Positions 24,945 through 32,843 of a stretch of DNA of 32,920 nt are shown piece after piece. The DNA lies in assembly GCF_934747485.1 (NCBI RefSeq), contig NZ_CAKVGN010000029.1:1-32920 (forward strand), written 5' to 3'. Source of the stretch: an uncultured Brachyspira sp. GTDB taxonomy: Bacteria; Spirochaetota; Brachyspiria; Brachyspirales; Brachyspiraceae. Every line of letters begins with the position of its first letter. The first letter of the stretch is position 1. A model generated the notes under the pieces. It searched no databases and was not told where the DNA came from. It saw only the letters and a list, made by a program, of their open reading frames with translations. Position numbers and translations under genes: made by a program.

Positions 24945-25418
24945 ATGAGAATAGGATATGGATATGATTCGCATGTATTTCAAGAAAATCGTAAATTGAT
25001 TTTAGCAGGAATAGAAATACCATATCATTTAGGATTAAAAGGTCATTCAGATGCTGACGCTGTAATACATGCTTTAATAGATTCTATATTCGGAGCATTA
25101 GCTTTGGGAGATATAGGAAGTCATTTTGCAGATAATGATGAGAAATATAAAGATATATCCTCTATGGAACTATTAAAACAAACTATTTCAATCATGAAAG
25201 AAAAAAATTATATATTATCAAATACTGATATTACTATCATTATAGAAAAACCTAAAATGAGAGACTTTATAGATTTAATGAGAGAAAATCTATCAAAGGC
25301 TCTTAATACTAGTATAGATAATATTTCTATTAAAGCTAAAACAAATGAAAAAATGGACGCTGTAGGCGAAGGCAAAGCCGTAGCTGTACATTGCGTAACA
25401 TTATTAGAAAAAATATAA
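24945..25418 (+). CDS. ispF: 2-C-methyl-D-erythritol 2,4-cyclodiphosphate synthase
   Basis: IspF converts CDP-methylerythritol 2-phosphate to the cyclodiphosphate in the MEP isoprenoid pathway. The 157-aa protein has metal ligands Asp8 and His10 (GYGYDSHVF) and His42 in GHSDADAVIHALIDSIFGAL. The LGDIGSHFADND loop and the C-terminal KAKTNEKMDAVGEGKAVAVH signature are also present. An AGGAAAA ribosome site precedes the ATG. It is 10 nt upstream of the prenyl-synthase-like gene, so an early isoprenoid step and a downstream condensation are co-expressed. Confidence 0.96.
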   Translation: MRIGYGYDSHVFQENRKLILAGIEIPYHLGLKGHSDADAVIHALIDSIFGALALGDIGSHFADNDEKYKDISSMELLKQTISIMKEKNYILSNTDITIIIEKPKMRDFIDLMRENLSKALNTSIDNISIKAKTNEKMDAVGEGKAVAVHCVTLLEKI

Positions 25419-25428
25419 GAGATAAAAT

Positions 25429-26427
25429 ATGGGAACGAAAATTACAAACAAATATTTACTTGATTTAGTATCAAGAAGCTTTGCTTTAACTATACCGCTA
25501 TTAGACAAAAATAAAAAATCTAAAGTAGAAGTTCAGTATCTATTAGCAAGAATTATAGATACTATAGAAGATTCTATGCATAACACCAATGATAAAGAGA
25601 CACTAATAACAGGATTTATTAATATATTAAAATCTGCAAGCTTAGAAAATATTAAAAACCTTGATAATTTTAAACATATTGTATTAGAAAAAACAATAAA
25701 TGATAATGATAAAATATTGATAGAAAATATAGATTTAGTATTAAAAACATTTTTTGGCTTTGATTCTCATATAAAAAACATGTCTATTTCGTATTTAAAT
25801 GAAATGGGTTATGGAATGATATATTATCAGGACCATAGTATAAACAATTTTGAAGATTTGAATGATTATTGTTATTATGTTGCTGGTACTGTAGGAGTAT
25901 ATTTAACTGAACTTATCAGGGCTTTGGATAATTTATCACTTGACAAAGAAAAGGCAAAAAAGTTTGGAAGATTCCTTCAGAAAGTAAACATTATAAAAGA
26001 TGTGAGAAATGATTTTAAAGAGAACAGAATATTTTGGCCTAAGAGCTTATTTAATGATGATAATATAGCATCATATTTTCAAGATGAAACTTATAAAGAT
26101 AGAGCTGTAGAGATTCTAAATAAGATGGTTGATAATGCTATGGACGATTTTGAAGATACTATAAAATATATAATGGAAATAGAAAAGAAGGCTGTTGGAT
26201 ATAGACATTTTTGTTTGATAGCTGCATTAATGGCATACAAAACTCTAAATATAATGCATAATAATTATAATGTTTTCTCCGGCGAACCTATTAAAATGCC
26301 GAAAAAAGATACTATGGATATTGTTACAAAAGTAAAGGCTAACTATTATACAAATAAAAAATTAGAAGATTTGTTAGAAACATATTTATCTGAAAAGTAT
26401 AAAAAAATAGTAGAAGAGGACAAATAA
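25429..26427 (+). CDS. Squalene/phytoene synthase family protein
   Basis: This is a trans-isoprenyl diphosphate head-to-head condensing enzyme. The 332-aa protein has an N-terminal SRSFALTIPLL motif (15-25), a first Asp-rich motif DTIED (44-48), the mid-region YYVAGTVGVYLTEL (149-162) and a second Asp-rich motif KDVRND (190-195) within GRFLQKVNIIKDVRNDF. The pattern resembles squalene synthases (VAG-VG, followed by RIFWP) more than carotenoid phytoene synthases. A C-terminal membrane anchor as in eukaryotic squalene synthase is absent. The gene follows ispF by 10 nt, supporting a role with FPP or GGPP. Product chemistry (squalene, dehydrosqualene or phytoene) cannot be read from sequence. Confidence 0.87.
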   Translation: MGTKITNKYLLDLVSRSFALTIPLLDKNKKSKVEVQYLLARIIDTIEDSMHNTNDKETLITGFINILKSASLENIKNLDNFKHIVLEKTINDNDKILIENIDLVLKTFFGFDSHIKNMSISYLNEMGYGMIYYQDHSINNFEDLNDYCYYVAGTVGVYLTELIRALDNLSLDKEKAKKFGRFLQKVNIIKDVRNDFKENRIFWPKSLFNDDNIASYFQDETYKDRAVEILNKMVDNAMDDFEDTIKYIMEIEKKAVGYRHFCLIAALMAYKTLNIMHNNYNVFSGEPIKMPKKDTMDIVTKVKANYYTNKKLEDLLETYLSEKYKKIVEEDK

Positions 26428-26521
26428 TAAACTAAAATAATTAATATATGAATTATAGTTCTTTTGAAAATTTTATATTTTTGTTATATTTATAATATAA
26501 AATAATTATAAGGAGTATAAA

Positions 26522-27016
26522 ATGAAAAAAAGATACTTTATAATTCCTATTATAACTATTGCAATTTGTTTACTTATGGGATATTTAGCTGGAATATCTG
26601 TTAAAGCTGATAACTTCTCATGGTATAATTCTTTAAATAGATCCCCTCTAAATCCTCCAAATATAATGTTTCCTATAGCTTGGAGTATATTATATGTTTT
26701 AATGGGTATTTCAATAGCTATTATAATAAATAAATATATAGATGAACAAGATTTAGAAATAAAGAAAAAAATTAAAAACTACATATTTCTTTTTATTATT
26801 CAATTTATTTTAAATATGTTTTGGACTTATATATTCTTTGGATTAAAAAGTCCATTATTTGGTTTTATAGAAATAATAATTTTAGATATACTTATTATAA
26901 TTACAATAATAAAATTCAAAACCATATCTAAAGCTGCAAGTTATATATTAATACCATATATTTTATGGTGCCTATTTGCAAGCTACTTAACTTTGCATGT
27001 ATTAATATTTAATTAA
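26522..27016 (+). CDS. tspO: TspO/MBR-family membrane protein
   Basis: TspO/translocator proteins are five-helix membrane proteins that bind porphyrins and sterol-like ligands. The 164-aa protein shows the family landmarks: WYNSLNRSPLNPPNIMFPIAW (the PP-N-xFPIAW loop after helix 1, about 35-55), the W-x-x-F-F type segment NMFWTYIFFGLKSPL, and the final PYILWCLFASYL. Five hydrophobic helices are evident. AAGGAG lies 5 nt before the ATG. It ends 22 nt from the stop of a convergent TonB-receptor-like gene. Its ligand here is unknown, though nearby isoprenoid genes make a lipid or porphyrin conceivable. Confidence 0.9.
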   Translation: MKKRYFIIPIITIAICLLMGYLAGISVKADNFSWYNSLNRSPLNPPNIMFPIAWSILYVLMGISIAIIINKYIDEQDLEIKKKIKNYIFLFIIQFILNMFWTYIFFGLKSPLFGFIEIIILDILIIITIIKFKTISKAASYILIPYILWCLFASYLTLHVLIFN

Positions 27017-27038
27017 ACAATAAACAAACTATAAAGGG

Positions 27039-28376
27039 TTAAAAAATTACAGTGATATCGGCAAAATATTCTCTGCTTGATATAGGATAGCCCTTTATAG
27101 TTTCATATTTTATATCTAAAATATTTTTTATGCCGCATTTTAAAGAAACGGTCTTTTTATAATTAAAAGAAGATATCAAATCAAAAGTGGTATAAGCTTT
27201 ATCTATGTCGCTTTTAGTAGTATTATTATAATCATCTCCTATATACTGAACATTAAACATCAGAGCATATTCATAATTTAAATTAATACCATAAACATAT
27301 TCCACAGAAGTATTGAATTGATGTTTTGGAAGTCCCGGAAGCGAATTATTATTAACGCTTAAATTATATGTATTCTCACCAGAAAGATAAGAATAATTTC
27401 CTTTTAATCTAATGCTCGAATTAATAGAGGCTAATGGAATATTAAAAGTAATAGTTGTTTTATTTCCTTGTGCCATTAAATAACGATTGTTTGTAATAGT
27501 TAAAGTATCTTTTTTGCTTGTTACAAAATACATACTTTCTATTGTTATAAAATTAATAGGCTGTAATTTTACTCCTAAAGTACCGCCTTGATATATATTT
27601 TGATTTTTTATATTATTGGTTTCATTTTGTCCGAGTAAACCTATATCTGTTTGTAAATCTAAAAAATATTTGCCTGTAAAATTTATCTCATCTATAGGCT
27701 TCAAATTAAAACTCACATCGCTTTTTAAATATGTTCTTAAATCTGCATTCTTACTCTTTCTTCCGCTAAATCCCTTCTCCTCTCCAGATGTATCCAATTT
27801 AAAATTAAGCGAGTTATCATCTTTTTTTATCTTATAATTAAATACATTTATTTTACCATAAGTTTTGCTTGAATTGGTTTCTATTTTCTTGTAAGATATT
27901 TTCTGATTCGTAACTTCTAAAGAAACACCTTCCAATATGTTTTTATAAATCAATTCTTCACCCTGAGAATATCTAGAAGTAACTATATTATAAATTATAT
28001 TTCCATCATAAATATTATATCTTATATCAATAGAATCTATATTATTTTTATCGTACAAAAATAAATATATCTTCTTCTCTTCATCATTTAGCCTTTTTCC
28101 ATTAATTATAAAAGTAGATTGAGAATATACTTTTTTATTTTTTATATTAATATTGCTGAACTCTTTTATAATTTCTGCTAAATTTTTAGATTTAGAAGAT
28201 TTAATATCATTTTTTCTAATAATTAAATAACTATCAAAAAAATTATTAGTGTTTTCTTCTATATTTTCAAAATTAGTGCCATCTTCTATATTATCAGTAT
28301 TCTCTTCTATGTATGAAAATAAATCATAAGAAAAAACATTAATTATAATTAATAACAATAATAAAAATCTTTTCAT
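27039..28376 (-). CDS. Short TonB-dependent-receptor-like outer-membrane protein
   Basis: The 445-aa protein has a signal peptide (about 1-20) and an acidic linker. A short plug-like region (about 50-150) holds the phrase LAEIIKEFSNINIKNK, the STFIINGKRL core and a VTSR end. The rest is a beta-barrel rich in alternating aromatic strands. The C-terminus NILDIKYETIKGYPISSREY followed by FADITVIF matches the terminal strands of BtuB/FhuA-type receptors, including the final Phe. It is well below the 600-700 aa of usual receptors, so the barrel probably has fewer or shorter strands. No TonB box can be picked out with confidence. The start ATG has no ribosome site; the promoter -10 lies 6 nt upstream. 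Confidence 0.72.
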   Translation of the reverse strand: MKRFLLLLLIIINVFSYDLFSYIEENTDNIEDGTNFENIEENTNNFFDSYLIIRKNDIKSSKSKNLAEIIKEFSNINIKNKKVYSQSTFIINGKRLNDEEKKIYLFLYDKNNIDSIDIRYNIYDGNIIYNIVTSRYSQGEELIYKNILEGVSLEVTNQKISYKKIETNSSKTYGKINVFNYKIKKDDNSLNFKLDTSGEEKGFSGRKSKNADLRTYLKSDVSFNLKPIDEINFTGKYFLDLQTDIGLLGQNETNNIKNQNIYQGGTLGVKLQPINFITIESMYFVTSKKDTLTITNNRYLMAQGNKTTITFNIPLASINSSIRLKGNYSYLSGENTYNLSVNNNSLPGLPKHQFNTSVEYVYGINLNYEYALMFNVQYIGDDYNNTTKSDIDKAYTTFDLISSFNYKKTVSLKCGIKNILDIKYETIKGYPISSREYFADITVIF

Positions 28377-28382
28377 ATATCA

Positions 28383-28411
28383 ATATTACAAAAACTACCA
28401 AAATTTATCAA
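28383..28411 (-). promoter_or_regulatory. Promoter of the TonB-receptor-like gene (predicts a leaderless mRNA)
   Basis: On the minus strand TTGATA (28411-28406) and TAATAT (28388-28383) are 17 bp apart. Only 6 nt separate the -10 from the ATG at 28376, so transcription should start at or within a base or two of the start codon. Confidence 0.5.
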
Positions 28412-28480
28412 CTGTAATTATATATAACAAAAAAATATTATAATAATAAAATAAATCAAAAAATTAATTGTAATAAAGAA

Positions 28481-28508
28481 TTGTTTTTTTATACCGATAT
28501 CATATAAT
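28481..28508 (+). promoter_or_regulatory. Promoter of the 203-aa protein gene (predicts a leaderless mRNA)
   Basis: TTGTTT (28481-28486) and TATAAT (28503-28508) are 16 bp apart. Seven nt (AAGATAT) lie between the -10 and the ATG at 28516. Confidence 0.5.
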
Positions 28509-28515
28509 AAGATAT

Positions 28516-29127
28516 ATGAAAAAATTAATTATATTATTTATAATTTTATCTATTAGTAATCTATACCCTAAAATAGATATGAAACGCTCTACTATAATAG
28601 AAAAAAAAGATTATGGCTATATAGTTTATGCTGAAGATTATTATAGGCTCTATTCTCTTCCTTCATATTATGCTGAATATGATTTGCTTAGAAATGTTGA
28701 CTATTTAGAAAGAGCATTAAATGCCCCTTTTGATTTTGTAAACAGAGCATTAACAATAATAGAAACAGAAGAAGCCTATACTAAATATAAAGACCTTATG
28801 CATATGCAATTTAATTATCTTATCACTCAAAATTATATATATTTAGCAGGTCTTTATGATAAACAAAATTATTATTTTTATAATTCACAGTTTGATGAAG
28901 ATATAAAAAAGAGTTTTGAATATGCTGTTTATTTTTATAATTTAGCTAAAGAAAGATGGGTAATCACTAAGGATTTAGCTCAAAAAGTAATGAAAAATAA
29001 ATCAAAGTTAGAAATGGATAATTTAATAGACAAAGCATACAAAATAGCACTTGGAGAAATAGATTATAATAAAACAGCTGATAGACAATTAAAGCATATA
29101 GAAGAAATATTAAATATGATGGAATAA
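28516..29127 (+). CDS. Exported helical protein of unknown function
   Basis: I do not recognise a named family. The 203-aa protein has an N-terminal signal peptide (about 1-18, IILFIILSISNLYP) without a lipobox cysteine. From about residue 40 it is continuous amphipathic helix rich in Tyr, Glu and Lys: LERALNAPFDFVNRAL, then TEEAYTKYKDLMHMQFNYL. This is compatible with TPR- or coiled-coil-like hairpins. There is no ribosome site; the promoter predicts initiation directly at the ATG. The next gene starts 3 nt after its stop, and the two may be translationally coupled. The pairing with an HD-type protein suggests, but does not show, a shared task. Confidence 0.8.
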   Translation: MKKLIILFIILSISNLYPKIDMKRSTIIEKKDYGYIVYAEDYYRLYSLPSYYAEYDLLRNVDYLERALNAPFDFVNRALTIIETEEAYTKYKDLMHMQFNYLITQNYIYLAGLYDKQNYYFYNSQFDEDIKKSFEYAVYFYNLAKERWVITKDLAQKVMKNKSKLEMDNLIDKAYKIALGEIDYNKTADRQLKHIEEILNMME

Positions 29128-29130
29128 ATT

Positions 29131-30507
29131 ATGGATAAATACTATGAAATAGAATTTGAGACCATAATAATATCAAAAACAAAAATATATAATGATGACA
29201 TTACTATAAAATGTCAAAACATGAATGGAATAGTTACTTATTTTGAAGGTAAGGCTATTGATATATTTATAGATGAAATAAAAAATAATAATACATTATT
29301 AAAGAATTCTAAATTTTACACTAATGTATTATTAGATGAAAAAGAAATCTATGATAAAGAAAAATTTAATGAAGCTGAATATTTTTATCATATCTATTTA
29401 AATTGCATACCATACCACAATAAGCTGAAAGATGAAAATAATGAAACTTTAAAAAAAATATGCAAAGAAAAATATGAAAAGCGTTTTTTATTTTTAGAGC
29501 CAAATGTTGATAAATTAAAATCTGAATTAAAATCAACAAAAGAAATAAATATAGATATATTGTATTTGATAGATAGAATATTAAGTGATATAGGAATACT
29601 AATAAGAACTGATTTTATAAAATATATACAGGCAATAAAAAAATCTATAATTATAGGAAATAAAGTAGATAAAAAGGATATGTATATATATCATATAATG
29701 AGCAGTATAGTTTCTTATTTAGAGCATAATCATATTTTTAGCTATATTTTTGATAATACCGACTTTCAAGATATTAATATGATATCACATAGCAACAGAA
29801 CTGCTTTAATGATGATAGAGTTTATGCTATATTACAATAAAGAGTTTAAAAATAGGCTTTCTAATAAATTAAGATTGGAATATAAAAGCAAATATATGAA
29901 TAAATATAAAAAAATAATATCACATTTTGAAAGTGATATACCAATAGATAATTTAGAAAGAGTATTTAAATTTGGAATAAGAAAATTTAGCAATACTGAA
30001 ATCATTAATTTTTCTATAGGAGCATTATATCATGATATAGGTCTATTAAAAATATTTGACTCTGTACCTATGAATAATTTTCTAAAAGATACAGACAATA
30101 ATCAAGACTTACATGCATTAAAAGGATATAATTTCATAAAGAAAACTTTAAACTTCCAAAATGATGTATCATTATTAGTAGGGCTTCATCACGATTATTA
30201 TGGATATTCAAAAAATAATCTAATCAAACAGTTCTCAAATAATAAATATCCAGATAATATATTATCATTTGAAGCAGAAGATTTTATAAAAGGCGAAGTA
30301 TATGCCTATGTGCCTTCAAAAATATTAGAAATAGTAGATATATTTGATGTATTACTATTTATGAACTCAAAGAAAAAAGAAAAAGTAGAAGATGTATTAA
30401 TATATATAAAAGATAAACTAATGGCAGAAGAAATAAAATTAGACCCTATTATATTAGATTTATTTATTAATTACTTATCTGAAACTTATGAAATAAAATT
30501 GAATTAG
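29131..30507 (+). CDS. HD-GYP-like domain protein with degenerate GYP motif
   Basis: This 458-aa protein has an N-terminal region (1-150) of unknown fold with no membrane helix. From about 215 an HD-type metallophosphohydrolase domain is visible: SHSNRT (His220), ALYHDIGLL (His301, Asp302), DLHALKGYNFI (His328), VGLHHDYYGYS (His353, His354) and PSKILEIVDIFDVL (Asp403, Asp406). In active HD-GYP c-di-GMP phosphodiesterases the fourth motif reads HHE..DGxGYP; here the segment keeps HH and GY but lacks the Pro. Activity on c-di-GMP is therefore uncertain. It could be a divergent HD hydrolase or a binding protein. It starts 3 nt after the exported protein and ends 2 nt from a convergent gene. Confidence 0.82.
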   Translation: MDKYYEIEFETIIISKTKIYNDDITIKCQNMNGIVTYFEGKAIDIFIDEIKNNNTLLKNSKFYTNVLLDEKEIYDKEKFNEAEYFYHIYLNCIPYHNKLKDENNETLKKICKEKYEKRFLFLEPNVDKLKSELKSTKEINIDILYLIDRILSDIGILIRTDFIKYIQAIKKSIIIGNKVDKKDMYIYHIMSSIVSYLEHNHIFSYIFDNTDFQDINMISHSNRTALMMIEFMLYYNKEFKNRLSNKLRLEYKSKYMNKYKKIISHFESDIPIDNLERVFKFGIRKFSNTEIINFSIGALYHDIGLLKIFDSVPMNNFLKDTDNNQDLHALKGYNFIKKTLNFQNDVSLLVGLHHDYYGYSKNNLIKQFSNNKYPDNILSFEAEDFIKGEVYAYVPSKILEIVDIFDVLLFMNSKKKEKVEDVLIYIKDKLMAEEIKLDPIILDLFINYLSETYEIKLN

Positions 30508-30509
30508 CT

Positions 30510-31313
30510 CTACAAATTAAAGAAATCTTTTAAAAAGACACCTACTCCATTGTTCTCATTTGTATCTGCTATATATTTAGCATTTTTTTTTACATCTGTT
30601 TCAGCATTTCCCATAGCAACGCCAACACCTGCAAACTCAATCATTTCTATATCATTATAATTATCACCAAAAGCAATAACATTTTTTCTATCGATGCCTT
30701 TTTTATTACATAACCATTTCAAAGCATTAGCCTTATTTGCATCTGCTGAAAGTATCTCTAAATAATGCGGATCAGAAAAAGAAGTATGAACTGCAAATAA
30801 ATTATCAATAGTATTTTTTATATCTATAAGTATATCATTTTCTCCAAGTATAATCATCTTCTGAACTTCAATATTATCATTAAAATTTTCTAATCCAACT
30901 ATTTTATTTTTTTTATCAACTTTTTCTGTATGAGTGCGAAATTTAAAATTATCTTTTGCCACTATATATTCTTTCATAGAATAGATATTTAATGAAGTAT
31001 TATTTATGTATTTTTCTTTATAAAGTTCTATTATTTTATACGCTATATCTCTTTTCAAAGGATTGCTGAAAATACAATTAAAATTATTATCAACAACCAT
31101 AGCCCCATTAAATACTACAGATTCACTATTATTTTCTAATTCTTTATAATAAAAGTCCATAGAAGATATAGGTCTGCCTGTAGCAATTACAATCTCAATA
31201 CCTTTGTCTATAAGTTTCTTTAAAATATTCTTATTATAATCAGTTATTTTGCTATCATCATTAAGAAAAGTACCATCTAAATCTGTAGCTATTAATTTTA
31301 TATTGTTATTCAT
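30510..31313 (-). CDS. Cof-type HAD phosphatase (second of a tandem pair)
   Basis: This is a HAD-superfamily IIB (Cof/YbiV/YidA-type) phosphatase, likely active on sugar phosphates or flavin and PLP phosphates. The 267-aa protein has motif I DLDGTFL (Asp11 nucleophile, Asp13), motif II VIATGRP, a mobile cap domain (about 85-185), motif III Lys in KANALKWLCNKKGI, and motif IV FGDNYNDIEMIEFAGVGVAM. It overlaps the upstream paralogue by 8 nt (ATGAATAA at 31306-31313), so translation is coupled. The substrate is not predictable. Confidence 0.92.
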   Translation of the reverse strand: MNNNIKLIATDLDGTFLNDDSKITDYNKNILKKLIDKGIEIVIATGRPISSMDFYYKELENNSESVVFNGAMVVDNNFNCIFSNPLKRDIAYKIIELYKEKYINNTSLNIYSMKEYIVAKDNFKFRTHTEKVDKKNKIVGLENFNDNIEVQKMIILGENDILIDIKNTIDNLFAVHTSFSDPHYLEILSADANKANALKWLCNKKGIDRKNVIAFGDNYNDIEMIEFAGVGVAMGNAETDVKKNAKYIADTNENNGVGVFLKDFFNL

Positions 31314-32097
31314 AAATAATTTCCTTCAAAAATTTACCTACCCCATCATCTTCATTAGTTAAAGCAATATAATCAGCACTTTGTTTTAAAATATCCTCAG
31401 CATTTTCCATAGCAACCCCAATACCCGCAAACTCAATCATCTCTATATCGTTATAATTATCTCCAAAAGCTATTACATTCTCTCTATCAATCCCCTTTTT
31501 ATCACATAACCATTTCAAAGCAGTACCTTTATTTATCCCCGAAGCTAAAACCTCCAAAAAATTAGGATGCGAAAATGAAGTGTGAACATCTATATTATCT
31601 CTTATATAAGTCTCAAGATTAGAAAGTACATTGTTCTCTCCAATAAATAACATCTTACTAAAATTATAATTATCAACCATGTCAAAGCCTATAACAACAT
31701 CAGTAATATTTTCTTTTTGAGCATAATTTTTAAAATACATGTCCTCTTCAGATACTATATATTGATTTCCATTATAAACATGCAAATAAACATCATCATA
31801 ACTCTTTGCTATATCCATTAAATAAAATACATCTTTTTCTTTAATGACTTCATTATACACAATATTGCCTTCACTATCAGTAATAACAGAACCATTACAA
31901 ACTATAGAATAATTATTATTATCCAAATATTTACTATATCTTTTAAGTCCGTCAAAAGGTCTTCCGCTTGCAAATATAAGTTCTATTCCCTTATTAATGC
32001 AATGTTTAAGTACATCTCTATTATAATCGCTTATATCGCTATCATTATTAAGAAGCGTACCGTCTAAATCTGTAGCTATTAATTTTATATTATGCAT
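31306..32097 (-). CDS. Cof-type HAD phosphatase (first of a tandem pair)
   Basis: This 263-aa paralogue of the downstream gene has the same four motifs: DLDGTLL (Asp10, Asp12), FASGRPF, the Lys-containing KGTALKWLCDKKGI, and FGDNYNDIEMIEFAGIGVAM. The last 80 residues are nearly identical between the two proteins and the cap domains diverge, which suggests a tandem duplication followed by substrate divergence in the cap. The promoter -10 is 7 nt before the ATG, and the only ribosome-like bases (AAGG) are 1 nt from it. Confidence 0.92.
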   Translation of the reverse strand: MHNIKLIATDLDGTLLNNDSDISDYNRDVLKHCINKGIELIFASGRPFDGLKRYSKYLDNNNYSIVCNGSVITDSEGNIVYNEVIKEKDVFYLMDIAKSYDDVYLHVYNGNQYIVSEEDMYFKNYAQKENITDVVIGFDMVDNYNFSKMLFIGENNVLSNLETYIRDNIDVHTSFSHPNFLEVLASGINKGTALKWLCDKKGIDRENVIAFGDNYNDIEMIEFAGIGVAMENAEDILKQSADYIALTNEDDGVGKFLKEIIYE

Positions 32098-32104
32098 GCC
32101 TTAT

Positions 32105-32132
32105 ATAATACCATAAAAACAATCTAATTCAA
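32105..32132 (-). promoter_or_regulatory. Promoter of the HAD pair (predicts a near-leaderless mRNA)
   Basis: On the minus strand TTGAAT (32132-32127) and TATTAT (32110-32105) are separated by 16 bp. Seven nt lie between the -10 and the ATG at 32097. Confidence 0.5.
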
Positions 32133-32221
32133 GCATCTTTTTATTAGTGAATGAATACAAAAATAAATATTACTATTAAATGTTTAATTTCTTTGCTAAA
32201 ACAAGTAAATAATATTTTGCT

Positions 32222-32261
32222 AAATAAAAAATAAAAGAGGCTTGATATTATCTCGCCTCTT
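32222..32261 (-). terminator. Intrinsic terminator after the lipoprotein gene
   Basis: Read on the minus strand, the stem AAGAGGC (32261-32255) pairs with GCCTCTT (32241-32235) around a 13-nt loop and runs into TTTATTTTTTATTT. It lies 91 nt past the lipoprotein stop and insulates the HAD promoter. The rest of the 32098-32351 gap holds nothing else I can name. Confidence 0.8.
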
Positions 32262-32351
32262 GTAATGCCGTTTAGACGTTGCTTATATTTTAGAAAAGTA
32301 ATACTATTAAATAAATTTTATTAAAAATTTTATTAATATGCTATATGCTAT

Positions 32352-32663
32352 TTATTTAACTTTTGCGCCTCTTCCTATAACTCTCATTTTCTTAGACAAA
32401 CCAACCTGCACTATTTCATATCTTGGCATTATTAAAAAATCGTATTTAGAATCTTTTAAAGCTTTTGCTATTAATTGTTCTTTTAGATTTTCATCATTTG
32501 AATACGGCATTTCTGCTATTAATACCTCTCCTACAGTGATGTCGCTTCCGCTAAGCTGCAATGATTGCGGGATTACAGAAGCAGTTGAAACAGTTTTACA
32601 TCCCGTAAAAATTAAAAAAATAGATAATACAGCAATAAAAGCTATTATGTTTTTCTTGTTCAT
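32352..32663 (-). CDS. Small lipoprotein of unknown function
   Basis: This is a 103-aa precursor. The start is ATG at 32663, chosen because AGGAG lies 7 nt upstream and the next 22 residues form a lipoprotein signal: NKK, a hydrophobic core, then the lipobox IFTGC with Cys22. The frame is open for 36 codons back to a TTG at 32771, but that stretch is not coding-like. The mature part has about 80 residues, with a Ser/Val-rich spacer followed by a compact unit with strands VGEVLIAEM, a Lys/Glu helix, DFLIMPRYEIVQVG and KMRVIGRGAKVK. I recognise no named family. The repeated pattern of a stress- or trafficking-type small lipoprotein is only a guess. Confidence 0.83.
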   Translation of the reverse strand: MNKKNIIAFIAVLSIFLIFTGCKTVSTASVIPQSLQLSGSDITVGEVLIAEMPYSNDENLKEQLIAKALKDSKYDFLIMPRYEIVQVGLSKKMRVIGRGAKVK

Positions 32664-32843
32664 GATAGAACTCCTTATAAAATAATTATTTATGATAAAA
32701 TTTGTTTTATCTACGATTTTTTGAACAGTATTGAAACTAATGAGTTTTGAAAGCATTAAAAAATTATGCAATAATGATATGGAACGGTTTATACGATGAT
32801 AACAGCTATGAAAAAATATTTTAAATAAAAAGTTTAAATTTGT

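Noticed and set aside
28377..28515. Cobalamin or other riboswitch before the TonB-receptor-like gene
   Set aside because: The gap is 139 bp of A+T-rich DNA with no paired G+C-rich elements, and the promoter lies only 6 nt from the start codon.
32664..32771. Longer lipoprotein starting from TTG at 32771
   Set aside because: The added 36 residues would bury the signal peptide, whereas the ATG at 32663 has an AGGAG site at ideal spacing and opens directly on a lipoprotein signal.
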